64,000 nt of DNA from Ardenticatenaceae bacterium (GTDB lineage: Bacteria > Chloroflexota > Anaerolineae > Promineifilales > Promineifilaceae). Under the pieces are notes generated by a model that saw nothing but the letters and a program-made list of their open reading frames with translations, had not been told where the DNA came from and searched no databases. A program made the position numbers and the translations under genes. The stretch spans positions 1 through 64,000 of the forward strand of contig WYBM01000068.1 of assembly GCA_011525915.1 (NCBI GenBank), given 5' to 3'. Shown one piece after another: positions 9,511 to 17,277 of this stretch; positions within the stretch are counted from its first letter, which is position 1; each line of letters begins with the position of its first letter.

Positions 9511-10299
9511 ATGTCTGATGAAATTATCTTTACCATAGAGAAACAGGTTGCCACCTTAACGGTTAACCGACCGGCGGCGCGGAATGCGCTGAATTGGGCG
9601 GCACAGGATAAGTTTGCCAAAACGGTCACGGCCGTGGCCGAAGACCCTATGATCCGTGTTCTGATCATCACCGGGATAGGGCGGCAAGCCTTTGTGGCCG
9701 GTGGTGATTTAAAAGAGTTAAGCGGCCATCCCGAACCAGAAGCCGGGGCGCGGCTCAACCACATTATGGGCGGCGCTTTGCAGCAGCTTACGGCCTTGCC
9801 TATTCCGGTGATAGCGGCTGTCAATGGTGACGCCTTTGGGGGCGGCTGTGAAATTTTAACGGCTTGCGACCTGCGCATAGCCCACAGCAGCGCCCGCTTC
9901 AGTTTTGCCCAGATCAAAAATGCGCTGACCACTGGCTGGGGTGGTACCAGCCGGCTGGTGCGGCTGGTGGGCCACAGCCGGGCAATGGAGCTGTTATTGA
10001 CAGGGCGGCTGCTTACCGCCCAGGAAGCGCAGCATATGGGGCTGGTGCACCGGGTGGTGGCGCCAGGGGAAGGTTGGGAGACGGCCGTGTACGGTTGGGC
10101 CCATGAATTAACGCAGTTTCCGGCGGCTGCGTTGGCGGCCCTGAAGCAATTGACCTACGCTGCCGCAAACCTTTCTGTGGCCGAAACCAACCAGTTGGAA
10201 ACACAGCACTTCGTCCAGTTGTGGTCACACCCTGATCATCTGGAGGCAATGGCTGCCTTTGGGGAAAAACGCCCCCCCTTCTTTAACACCAGCCCATAG
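9511..10299 (+). CDS. Crotonase-superfamily enzyme (enoyl-CoA hydratase/isomerase-like)
   Basis: This 262-residue protein has the crotonase fold signature: oxyanion-hole segment FVAGGDLKEL, then VNGDAFGGGCEILTACDLRIA, then GGTSRLVRLVG. In alignment with enoyl-CoA hydratase, the Glu in GGGCE (first catalytic acid) is kept. The second catalytic Glu (in the family motif FGQPEI) falls on a Gln in FSFAQIK. That argues against a simple hydratase and leaves isomerase, decarboxylase or other crotonase chemistry possible. ATG 9511 is preferred; a TTG at 9475 would add 12 residues, and neither has a strong Shine-Dalgarno site. It lies 119 bases after FabH and may be the last gene of the biosynthetic operon. 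Confidence 0.87.
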   Translation: MSDEIIFTIEKQVATLTVNRPAARNALNWAAQDKFAKTVTAVAEDPMIRVLIITGIGRQAFVAGGDLKELSGHPEPEAGARLNHIMGGALQQLTALPIPVIAAVNGDAFGGGCEILTACDLRIAHSSARFSFAQIKNALTTGWGGTSRLVRLVGHSRAMELLLTGRLLTAQEAQHMGLVHRVVAPGEGWETAVYGWAHELTQFPAAALAALKQLTYAAANLSVAETNQLETQHFVQLWSHPDHLEAMAAFGEKRPPFFNTSP

Positions 10300-10340
10300 A
10301 CACTTCGCCTATGGATATACGCCCGCACAATTTCTACCTC

Positions 10341-10690
10341 TCAATCAGAGAGACTGTGTTCAACCATATATATTTCATCACGCCCTTTTATCTTGCGCTC
10401 GCCATGCTGCTTGTAAAAGCCGTTGGAGCCAATGGGAACAAAATGTCCTATCAAGGCGTCAGCCCGCTGCAAGCCGGCCAGCCAACTGAGCGACTCCAGT
10501 CCGACTTCGGTCATGGCTTTGTGGAAGCTAGGATCGGCAAAGGAGACATTAGGGATGCCGTGAGGGATCAGTCGGTGGCGATAGCCTCACACAAGTCAGT
10601 GGTGAAGGTGGCGATGCCGCATTAGCGCGGCAAATAATTGCCGATGAACCCAATGTGGCTGATGGTTGAATGGGTTGAGTTGTACTCCAT
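10341..10690 (-). pseudogene. Decayed GT4-type glycosyltransferase
   Basis: Read on the minus strand from ATG 10690, the frame gives HIGFIGNYLPR, then a TAA (10622-10624), then CGIATFTTDLCEAIA. Intact family members have PR-Q-CGIATFT here, so a CAA-to-TAA change is likely. The frame stops at 10568. A second frame (open from 10586 to the stop at 10341) continues with LIPHGIPNVSFADPSFHK, which resembles the central HGIPxVPFxDP stretch of the same glycosyltransferase group, and then ends in unfamiliar sequence. Nonsense change, frameshift and loss of most of the gene together indicate a dead remnant. I worked from remembered family motifs, so the assignment is moderate. Confidence 0.6.
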
Positions 10691-10701
10691 AGTTGTAAAT
10701 C

Positions 10702-10932
10702 CTAAACAATCCAGTGTATAGAAGGCCATGTTTGACTTAAATACGCTAACAAGACATCCATCCGATCATAGCTTTCTATAATGGAAAGTAGATGGCGAAC
10801 ATTTTCAGTTGGATACGCTTGTGCCTTGCTTGCCTGACTATAGCGGGCAACGGCCGTTTTCTCAGCTTTGGTGGCTAGAGAAAAACACTCCTTTCCTTTG
10901 TTAAGTACACCCTGCCTCGTATGGGTGCTTCT
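10702..10932 (-). pseudogene. Open frame without a start, possible gene remnant
   Basis: On the minus strand a 76-codon open frame runs without any ATG near its beginning. It reads like real protein (KAEKTAVARYSQASKAQAY, then ENVRHLLSIIESYDRMD) and stops at 10702-10704, 11 bases before the ATG of the glycosyltransferase remnant. The composition is helical and amphipathic. I do not recognise it. It is probably a 3' fragment of another decayed gene. Confidence 0.3.
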
Positions 10933-10942
10933 TCAGCCTGCC

Positions 10943-11077
10943 TTACAAACCGGAAATTTCAGGATTCTCCTTTCTGTCTTTTTTGTCTTTTTTCTCTCTT
11001 TTGGCCTGCTTTTTTTCCTTTAAAGTTTTTGCTGGTTTGTTCTTGCCCTTCTTTTTATCATTCTGGCCTTTACTCAC
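10943..11077 (-). CDS. Small Lys-rich basic protein (44 aa)
   Basis: A GTG start at 11077 is preceded by a strong AAGGAGA site (minus strand, near 11084-11091). The 44-residue product has about 19 lysines and four acidic/Lys stretches (MSKGQNDKKKGKNKPAKTL at the start, ending in NPEISGL). Such short highly charged proteins are seen in many bacteria and are usually annotated as hypothetical. A nucleic-acid or ribosome association is plausible from charge alone. There is no membrane segment and no cysteine. It stands alone between the pseudogene region and a response regulator. Confidence 0.65.
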   Translation of the reverse strand: MSKGQNDKKKGKNKPAKTLKEKKQAKREKKDKKDRKENPEISGL

Positions 11078-11113
11078 AATAATTTCTCCTTATGATTTCC
11101 TGATCGTTTGATC

Positions 11114-11174
11114 TACTGGACACTGATGACTGATTACCTGGCAAAAGTCCAAAGTTATTTTTGAACGAACCGTT
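11114..11174 (-). repeat. Dispersed intergenic repeat, copy A, ending in three CAGT heptads
   Basis: Read on the minus strand from the response-regulator stop codon, this stretch matches the DNA just after the lipid-kinase stop (31449-31510) almost base for base over about 55 positions. It includes a shared GGACTTTTGCCAGGTAATCA. It ends in heptads CAGTCAT, CAGTGTC and CAGTAGA. Both copies sit directly after a stop codon and in the same orientation relative to the gene. Confidence 0.8.
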
Positions 11175-11595
11175 AGGCTTCATATGATTTTGCTGTTCCG
11201 AAAGCTGCCCGCGTGACATTGAGCAGGGTGTCTACGTCATAGGGTTTCCGTAAAAACGTGGGCAGCTCTTGTTTCCCAAAACGGGCTCTGGCCTCTGCCT
11301 GGCTCAAACTTGAAGAAATGATCACCCCGACCTGGGGTGCGATCTGCTGCAATTTTTCATAAGTTTGCTGACCGTTCATCACTGGCATTTCTACATCAAG
11401 GAAAATCAGGGTGATGTGCTGCTGCTCTTGAAAAACCTGTAAACCTTCGTGTCCATTGGCCGCGGTATATATGGGCATCTCCAGGAAAAGGCTAAGGATG
11501 TCGGACAGCACCTTACGAATGGCAAAATTGTCGTCAATGATGAGAATGGCCCCTTGGGGCGTTTTTATAGGCAGAACATTACTTTGATCGTTCAT
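11173..11595 (-). CDS. Single-domain response regulator (REC only)
   Basis: A 140-residue receiver domain protein with the acidic pair in ILIIDDN, the phospho-acceptor Asp in LIFLDVEMPVMNG, a Ser/Thr switch region (IISSSLS) and the conserved Lys in FLRKPYD. There is no output domain, so it acts as a CheY/Spo0F-like relay or protein-interaction switch. ATG 11595 is preferred to the upstream TTG at 11634, whose extra residues are not receiver-like. No kinase is adjacent; the nearest is the GAF-type kinase at 13989. Confidence 0.88.
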   Translation of the reverse strand: MNDQSNVLPIKTPQGAILIIDDNFAIRKVLSDILSLFLEMPIYTAANGHEGLQVFQEQQHITLIFLDVEMPVMNGQQTYEKLQQIAPQVGVIISSSLSQAEARARFGKQELPTFLRKPYDVDTLLNVTRAAFGTAKSYEA

Positions 11596-11704
11596 AAACG
11601 ATGTTTTTCCCTCTGGCAATCGCCCCCGTAACAAGCGATGTCCGGGATCGGGATGTTATCTTAATAACGACGTTCATGTTGTTTGTTCCGGCTGCTGGTA
11701 ACGC

Positions 11705-12097
11705 TTAATCGGCTATAAGCATAAGCTGCTGCGAGCATTCGGCAGCAACCTGGTCGTCAGGTCTTGCCTCACCAGGCATTGTGGCCCATCCTTGCTCTTG
11801 GATATACCTGGCACGCTGGAAAGTACTGGGTAAAGCCTTTAATTCCTCAAGTTTCTGATCTCTCAGTGGGTCTTGGTTAAACTGCATAACACAGATGGGT
11901 GCCAGGCGCTCGATAACAGCGCCTTGGGATGCGCTCTTGGCCATTCGTTGAGCAGACCCCCCTGTCATCCAGCCGCCACGAGAAAAGCCAAGAAACAAGG
12001 TGAGCGTAATGGCACCAATGGCGACCCAGAAGGCCGCCATTTTTGTCAGTTTTGCTTCGGCCCATCTTTGTCGAATAGTTGCTATATTGGCTTGCAT
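11705..12097 (-). CDS. Small single-pass membrane protein, unknown function
   Basis: This 130-residue protein starts at ATG 12097 with AAGGAG upstream (CAAAGGAGAAAAACG). A short cytoplasmic N-terminus (IRQRWAEAKLTKM) is followed by one membrane helix (AAFWVAIGAITLTLFLGF) and then GGWMTGG, with a soluble tail holding two cysteines (one in ICVMQF, one in AAECSQQ). I do not recognise a named family, though TM proteins with a GGWxTGG tail occur in other bacteria. An upstream GTG or ATG would add residues not supported by a ribosome site. It is flanked by receiver-domain genes, so a link to signalling is possible but unproven. Confidence 0.75.
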   Translation of the reverse strand: MQANIATIRQRWAEAKLTKMAAFWVAIGAITLTLFLGFSRGGWMTGGSAQRMAKSASQGAVIERLAPICVMQFNQDPLRDQKLEELKALPSTFQRARYIQEQGWATMPGEARPDDQVAAECSQQLMLIAD

Positions 12098-12232
12098 CGT
12101 TTTTCTCCTTTGTGAATCGCAGGGCAAACCACCAGCTTGCCCTGCACTTCTCATTCATGGTGGTGTATACCATCCATGTTATTTCCTGGGTCCATCATTT
12201 ATTTGGTTCCAGAAAAGATATATACGCTGTTA

Positions 12233-12592
12233 TCATAAACGAATATTTGCGGCGGCTCGCAGGCGTTCTACCACGCGGTCAGGTGTCTCGCTTTTACTGA
12301 TAAAGCTGTCGGCTCCGGCAGAAAGCGCAGCTTGCTGACGTGCATCCAGATGGCTGATGAGGACAATGACAACGGCCGTCGGGCAGGTTACACGCAGTTC
12401 AAGAAGCGAAGCGTTTGTGGGGATTAAGTCCCAATCCACCACCACCATATCAGGGTTTGTCCCTGCGGCCTGGGTTAAAGTTGTAGGCCAGTCGGCCGCA
12501 TCACCGACGACCTGCATGTTTAAGTCGAACAGCAATAGTCGTAATGCTGAACGGACTTCCAGATGGCTGTCGGCTAAAAATACACGGGTCAT
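12233..12592 (-). CDS. Single-domain response regulator (REC only)
   Basis: 119 residues with receiver-domain layout: VFLADSHLEVR at the N-terminus, the likely phospho-acceptor in VVVDWDL (Asp), ISHLD and the Lys in FISKSETPD. The first acidic pair is weakened: ADSH keeps one Asp where two acids are normal, so metal binding may be altered. It resembles the receiver of NarL-type regulators with the DNA-binding domain missing. ATG 12592 is the start. The following minus-strand gene is 112 bases downstream. Confidence 0.82.
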   Translation of the reverse strand: MTRVFLADSHLEVRSALRLLLFDLNMQVVGDAADWPTTLTQAAGTNPDMVVVDWDLIPTNASLLELRVTCPTAVVIVLISHLDARQQAALSAGADSFISKSETPDRVVERLRAAANIRL

Positions 12593-12616
12593 GCGTTCAT
12601 ACTCCAGTAACCAAGA

Positions 12617-12862
12617 TTAATCTGGGGAGTCTTTTGCTACTTGTTTTGCCAAAAGGAATTCTTGCCAGGCTTCATTAAAAACAGCAATGTGTCCCGGTTC
12701 AGCGATTCTAATAACAATATCGGCCCAGCTCTTATGTTCATCGGGCTTGCGCCTTGAGAGTTTATGATCACTGTCCTGCATCTTCAGAACACGCGCCAGA
12801 TCACCAATAAGGTCCTCTCTATTTTGTTGGTGAGTGAGCCACTCCTCAAATCTTAGAATCAT
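12617..12862 (-). CDS. Hypothetical small protein (81 aa)
   Basis: A soluble 81-residue protein starting MILRFEEWL. The pattern FEEWLTHQQNREDLIGDLAR followed by WADIV and FNEAWQEFLLAK is somewhat like the YozE SAM-like fold, where an N-terminal FxxWL and a GDLA stretch are common. That resemblance is weak and from memory. It lies 24 bases upstream of a receiver gene and 12 bases downstream of the next small gene on the same strand, so the three could share a transcript. Confidence 0.65.
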   Translation of the reverse strand: MILRFEEWLTHQQNREDLIGDLARVLKMQDSDHKLSRRKPDEHKSWADIVIRIAEPGHIAVFNEAWQEFLLAKQVAKDSPD

Positions 12863-12874
12863 CGTCTACTGCTT

Positions 12875-13126
12875 TCAGGTAATGATGTAGCGCCCTTTGT
12901 GTTGACTCAGCGTGAGAGTCTTTGTCTCATTGTCCAGTTTGCGAGCAATATTCCAGCCGGTGGCGCCATTTTTGAAGTAGATATCATACCGTGCCGACTC
13001 GGCCGATAAGACGCAAACTTCACCAGGGTCAGCCACACAGGTGCTGACAAGTGTAGGGCCTATAAATATTTGCGCCTGCACCCTTATGTTTATCTTGTTG
13101 TGGAATGTCACTTCTGTCTCGATCAT
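12875..13126 (-). CDS. Hypothetical small protein (83 aa)
   Basis: From ATG 13126 (AAGG seven bases upstream) the product is an 83-residue beta-rich protein starting MIETEVTFHNKINI. It contains two cysteines (VSTCVADPGEVCVL) and a repeated ThrLeuThrLeu tail ending GRYIIT. It has no signal peptide or membrane helix. The length and strand pattern suggest a small beta-sandwich; I cannot assign a family. A GTG at 13150 would add eight residues. Confidence 0.6.
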   Translation of the reverse strand: MIETEVTFHNKINIRVQAQIFIGPTLVSTCVADPGEVCVLSAESARYDIYFKNGATGWNIARKLDNETKTLTLSQHKGRYIIT

Positions 13127-13333
13127 ATTTTTGCCTTCTGTGTATGTCACTCGAACGATGCTCTAATCACAAATGGAAAACGTTTACGGCCGTTTGTACA
13201 TAGTGTGGGGCCTGAGTTAATCATAGAAGCATTACTTCTCAACGGCATCGGCTGGTCAGGGGATATGTAGCTCCACCAGTTGGGGGATAAAGGATGGGGA
13301 TGAGGAGGAGATGAAGCGGGGTGACGAACGGCC

Positions 13334-13359
13334 GTTGAGTAAACGGCCGTTTACTCAAC
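13334..13359. terminator. Perfect 26-bp palindrome over the response-regulator stop codon
   Basis: The arms GTTGAGTAAACGG and CCGTTTACTCAAC are exact inverted repeats with no loop, centred on an ACGGCCGT octamer. The stop codon of the minus-strand response regulator (13351-13353) lies inside it, and a further ACGGCCGT begins at 13328. There is no T-run, so an intrinsic terminator is uncertain; mRNA 3'-end protection or protein binding are alternatives. Confidence 0.6.
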
Positions 13360-13992
13360 AAGATGGTGGCGTACGGCTAACGCGACGGCTTCTGTGCGGC
13401 TGGTGACACCCAACTTGGCCAGGATATGGCTGACATGGGATTTGATGGTGGAAGGGCTGACAACCAGTTTCTCGGCGATCTCAGTATTGTTTAAGCCGGC
13501 GACCATCAAGATCAATACGGTTTGCTCGCGGTTCGTCAGGTCGTGGCCTGTTGGTGGCGGTTGCGTGGTGGCGTGTACCAACGCCTGGGTAGCCTCCGGA
13601 GAAAGTGTGCTGCGGCCAGCATGTGCTGCGCGGATAGCCTCGGCCAGTTTTTCCGCCGACACGTCTTTAAGCAAATAGCCAATAGCTCCCGCTTGCAGCG
13701 CGTCTTGCACCAACGTCTCTTCTTTGAAACTGGTCAGTACTATGACCTGTACGGTAGGAAATCGTTGGCGAATAATGCCGGTGGCTGTTACACCGTCCAT
13801 AGTCGGCATGACTATATCCATGAGGATCACGTCAGGCAGGGTGCTTGCACACAGTTGGAGTGCCGCCTCCCCATCGGCTGCCTCGCCGATCAGTTCCAGG
13901 TCGTCAAAAACCTTCAAGAAAGTGGCTAGGCCGCGGCGCACCATCGTATGATCATCAACGAGCATCACCTGTATAGGCTGAAAAGGGGTCAT
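13351..13992 (-). CDS. NarL/FixJ-family response regulator
   Basis: 213 residues: a receiver domain (acidic pair in VMLVDDH, phospho-acceptor in DVILMDIVMPTMDG, Lys in YLLKDVS) and a C-terminal LuxR-type helix-turn-helix (LTNREQTVLILMVAG then NTEIAEKLVVSPSTIKSHVS). It overlaps the histidine kinase stop by four bases (ATGA), so the pair is translationally coupled and functions as a two-component system. The target genes are not known; the secreted-protein gene divergent from the kinase is one candidate. Confidence 0.95.
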   Translation of the reverse strand: MTPFQPIQVMLVDDHTMVRRGLATFLKVFDDLELIGEAADGEAALQLCASTLPDVILMDIVMPTMDGVTATGIIRQRFPTVQVIVLTSFKEETLVQDALQAGAIGYLLKDVSAEKLAEAIRAAHAGRSTLSPEATQALVHATTQPPPTGHDLTNREQTVLILMVAGLNNTEIAEKLVVSPSTIKSHVSHILAKLGVTSRTEAVALAVRHHLVE

Positions 13993-15572
13993 AGCGCCTC
14001 CTGTCCCGAGGTTTTCGGCCAGCGGATGAAGATTTCGGAGCCGTAACCTGGCTGGCTGGCAACTGATAAAAATGCACCAATGGCGTTGGCCCGCTCTCGC
14101 ATCATGCTTAAGCCGTAATGACCCGATGGGATGTGCGCCAGATCGAAGCCCTGACCGTTATCAAGGATGTGTAATTCCACCGAGCCGGCGTTATATTGCA
14201 GATTGATTACCACCTGGCTGGCCATAGCATGTTTGGCAATGTTGTTCAGAGCTTCCTGACAGAGACGGTAAAATGCCACTTGCACCTCGGCAGGCAAGGA
14301 GCCTTTTTCTGTTATAGTTACAGTGACCGGAATGTTTGTCCGACCTGTGAGTGCATCGCCCAACTGGTGCAGCAGGTTACCTAGTTCAGAATCAGTCAAG
14401 ACCAGGGGGCGCAGTTCGGCCAGCAGGCCGCGCATCTCAGCCATGGCGCCACGTGTTAACCGACGCAAGTCCTCCAGCGACTGACGCGCTTCATCCGGGT
14501 TTCGCTCCCACAGACGTGGCAGGACTTCGGCGATCAGGCTGGCGGAGAAGAGTGACTGGTTGACGGCATCGTGCAGATTCTGCGCCAGGCGTTGGCGTTC
14601 TTGCAAAGTGGCGAGCGTTTGCGCCTGTTCGTACAATTGGGCATTAACCATCGCAATAGCCGCCTGATTGGCCACGGTCGAGGCCAGGTTGGCGTGGTGA
14701 GCAGTGAAGGCATCTGGCTCTGCATGAACAACACCAATGCCACCAATGCCCCGATCCTTTACGGCCAGGGGAACCCACATCCACGCCTTTGCACCTGCTA
14801 ACAATACCGCTGCCTGATCGTTCAGCAGTGACCGGAGAAACTGTGCTGCCGGGTCGTCACTCCATACGTTAGCAATTCGTTGGGGTTGGTGTCCATTCAA
14901 CAGCGTCGCCAGTGTCGCCGGCACATGCAGGTGGACGCGGAGGGGCATGGCTTGCTCCAACTGCTGGGGTCCACGCACGGCCAGGGCGACTAGGTCTAAT
15001 CCTTCCAACGCGAAGAGTACAGCATGCGTGTACTCGATAATCATTTGCAGTTGGTCGAGGATCAAACCTGGTTTTAGTTCCAGTGCAGAGGCCAGCGTTT
15101 GGGAGATCTCCAACAGAGTGAACTGCTCACGGGTGTGGGCTGCCACCTGCTGCCGGAGTAACTTTTCAGCCTGGACCCGTTGGCTGACATCACGGACTAC
15201 ACACAGGAGACAGAGTCGATCTTGATAGGTACAGCCTGTCCCGCGTACCTCGACGGTGAACGGTGTACCATCCTGGCGCATATGGACGACGGTCGCCTCA
15301 AACATGTTGCCTGCTCGGACTGTCTCGGTCCACTCAGCAAACTGAGCATGACTATCTGGGTGCATGAACGCGGCTGGGGACGAGCCAATGAAATCCTTGT
15401 GGGCATAGCCATGCAGGGCGCTGGCGGCGGGATTGGCCTCGATCACCAGACTGGTTTCGATGTCGTTGAGGATTAGCCCATCACTAACCGCTTTAAAAAT
15501 GTGCCGATACGGCCGTTTTTTGTCATCAGGCTGCAAGTGACGCTCCTCGCTGCCGGTAGATGCTGTAGACAA
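13989..15572 (-). CDS. PAS-GAF sensor histidine kinase (HisKA_3 type)
   Basis: 527 residues with no obvious membrane helix, so probably cytoplasmic. The order is a PAS domain (about 20-135, YRHIFKAVSDGLILNDIETS), a GAF domain (about 150-310), a HisKA_3 dimerisation domain with the phospho-acceptor His in RQRLAQNLHDAVNQSLFS, and a HATPase_c domain with N-box EALNNIAKHA and ILDNGQGFDL. This is the standard partner of NarL-type regulators. No ATG is near the N-terminus: TTG 15572 is the best annotated start but remains uncertain because the frame stays open further upstream. Confidence 0.92.
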   Translation of the reverse strand: MSTASTGSEERHLQPDDKKRPYRHIFKAVSDGLILNDIETSLVIEANPAASALHGYAHKDFIGSSPAAFMHPDSHAQFAEWTETVRAGNMFEATVVHMRQDGTPFTVEVRGTGCTYQDRLCLLCVVRDVSQRVQAEKLLRQQVAAHTREQFTLLEISQTLASALELKPGLILDQLQMIIEYTHAVLFALEGLDLVALAVRGPQQLEQAMPLRVHLHVPATLATLLNGHQPQRIANVWSDDPAAQFLRSLLNDQAAVLLAGAKAWMWVPLAVKDRGIGGIGVVHAEPDAFTAHHANLASTVANQAAIAMVNAQLYEQAQTLATLQERQRLAQNLHDAVNQSLFSASLIAEVLPRLWERNPDEARQSLEDLRRLTRGAMAEMRGLLAELRPLVLTDSELGNLLHQLGDALTGRTNIPVTVTITEKGSLPAEVQVAFYRLCQEALNNIAKHAMASQVVINLQYNAGSVELHILDNGQGFDLAHIPSGHYGLSMMRERANAIGAFLSVASQPGYGSEIFIRWPKTSGQEAL

Positions 15573-15849
15573 AACTTGACAGTTCTGTGCTTCAAAAGAA
15601 TGACAGCATGTGCCGTAGATATGTCATTTTGTGGCACTGGTCAGGCATATACACAGGGCAGCATAAAGCTAGTGTAACTGAACATACTGTGGTTGTCACT
15701 CTTTGAGAAACCCTTAAAACAACAGGCAAGGCCGGCCTGGCTCTGGTAAAATCAGGTAGCCCGGCGTGCGTTTAAGGGCTTGCTATCAGTCGCTACACAG
15801 CCATCATCGTAACCAGGACGCAGCTTGAGAAAACTATGCGGAGGCGTTT

Positions 15850-17271
15850 ATGAAACAACGGATGAAGCAGCGTATGTTTGCGGGAGGCGCTTTGGTAGGG
15901 GGGGGCATCCTGCTCTTGGGCCTTATGACCAATTTATCAGTGGCCGGTGATCCCACCGATCCACTGATCAACGAATTTGTGGTTGATCACGTCAGTGTAG
16001 ACACCCATGAATACATTGAAATCAGCGGTGACCCGGATACAAATTATTCTTTTTTTACCCTTTTGGAAATTGAAGGGGATGCCAGCAGCGGGACACAGCG
16101 GGGACGCGTAGACACGGCTATCACTGTAGGTACCACCAATAACGATGGTTACTGGACCACCGGTTTTCAAAATAATGTGTTTGAAAATCAGACGATCTCC
16201 CTGCTGCTGGTTAAAAATTTTGTGGGTGTGGTTGGCAGTGACCTGGATATAGATGATGATGGTATTCTGGACGTTACACCCTGGACTGCTCTGGTAGACG
16301 CGGTTGGTGTGAATGATGGTGACGCCGGTGACCATAATTATGCCAACGTGACGCTCACCGCTGGTTTTGACGGCCAGCCAGCACAACCCGGTGGCGCTTC
16401 GCGCCTGCCAGACAGCGTGGACACAGACACGGTGCCGGACTGGACCCGTAATGACTTTGATGGAGCTGGCCTGCCCGGGTTTGTAGGGACGCCGGCCGAA
16501 AATGAAGCCAGCAATACCCCTCATACCGTCAATCAATTAGCGCTGGTGCCCTCTTTGGCGGCCTCGTTAACGGCCGTTCCTCTCACCTTGCCAGAACCAG
16601 GTGGGTTGGTGACATTCGCGCTTCACATTCAAAACACCGGCCCTTTCACCTTAACATTGTCTGCTATGGTAGATGATGCCTGGGGCAGCCTGCATGGGCA
16701 GGGCTCTTGTTTGCTGCCGCAAACGGTAGGTATAAACGATCAATATGCCTGCGCGTACAATGGGGCTGTTTCCGGCCAGATGGGAGAGGTGATAACACAC
16801 ACGGCCGTGGTCACCGGCACCACCACAAACAGTCTGATCGCGGTCAACAGTGCCACAGCCTCTGTAACCATTACCACCCCCGTTGACCCCCCAGACGACA
16901 TGATCTATTTACCTGTGGTTCTGAGTCCGGACCTTTACGGTGAACCAAACAACAGTTGTAATGATGCTCATCCCCTGGTGTTGAACCAGCCTGGCAGCTT
17001 TCTGGCCGAAGATACAAACGATTGGTATGCCTTTACCCTGCCCGTTGCCAGCCACGTTCAGGTGGTTCTGGCAAACTTTGTACCGGCTGTGGGCCAGATC
17101 ACCGTCTGGTCAGGGAATTGTGCCGATGCGCAGCTCATTGGCCACGATGGCAGCCGTAATACCGACCGGGTATTGGATTTGGGCATGCAGCCGGCCGGCC
17201 CCTATTACATTTGGCTGATCAATGACGGCCCCACGAATATGACAGATTTCTATACCCTTACAGTGCGGTAG
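15850..17271 (+). CDS. Secreted lamin-tail/PPC domain protein
   Basis: 473 residues from ATG 15850 (GGAGG just upstream). A basic N-terminus (MKQRMKQRM) and hydrophobic stretch (GGALVGGGILLLGLMTNL) look like a signal peptide ending near VAG. Residues about 38-210 read as a lamin-tail-like beta domain (LINEFVVDH then HEYIEISG, with TNNDGYWTTGF). Residues 240-345 resemble a DUF11/CARDB-type sandwich. The C-terminus (GEPNNSCNDAHPL, NDWYAFTLP, GPYYIWLIND) fits a bacterial pre-peptidase C-terminal domain. It is probably exported and cell-wall or matrix associated. No catalytic domain is seen. Confidence 0.8.
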   Translation: MKQRMKQRMFAGGALVGGGILLLGLMTNLSVAGDPTDPLINEFVVDHVSVDTHEYIEISGDPDTNYSFFTLLEIEGDASSGTQRGRVDTAITVGTTNNDGYWTTGFQNNVFENQTISLLLVKNFVGVVGSDLDIDDDGILDVTPWTALVDAVGVNDGDAGDHNYANVTLTAGFDGQPAQPGGASRLPDSVDTDTVPDWTRNDFDGAGLPGFVGTPAENEASNTPHTVNQLALVPSLAASLTAVPLTLPEPGGLVTFALHIQNTGPFTLTLSAMVDDAWGSLHGQGSCLLPQTVGINDQYACAYNGAVSGQMGEVITHTAVVTGTTTNSLIAVNSATASVTITTPVDPPDDMIYLPVVLSPDLYGEPNNSCNDAHPLVLNQPGSFLAEDTNDWYAFTLPVASHVQVVLANFVPAVGQITVWSGNCADAQLIGHDGSRNTDRVLDLGMQPAGPYYIWLINDGPTNMTDFYTLTVR

Positions 17272-17277
17272 ACTCTG

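Noticed and set aside
10311-10625. Plus-strand frame of 104 codons after the crotonase gene
   Set aside because: No ribosome site and no family; it is antisense to the glycosyltransferase relic, whose frame carries the recognisable motifs.
15572-15650. Longer N-terminus for the histidine kinase
   Set aside because: The frame stays open upstream but holds no ATG and no ribosome site, so the TTG start was kept as the least bad choice.
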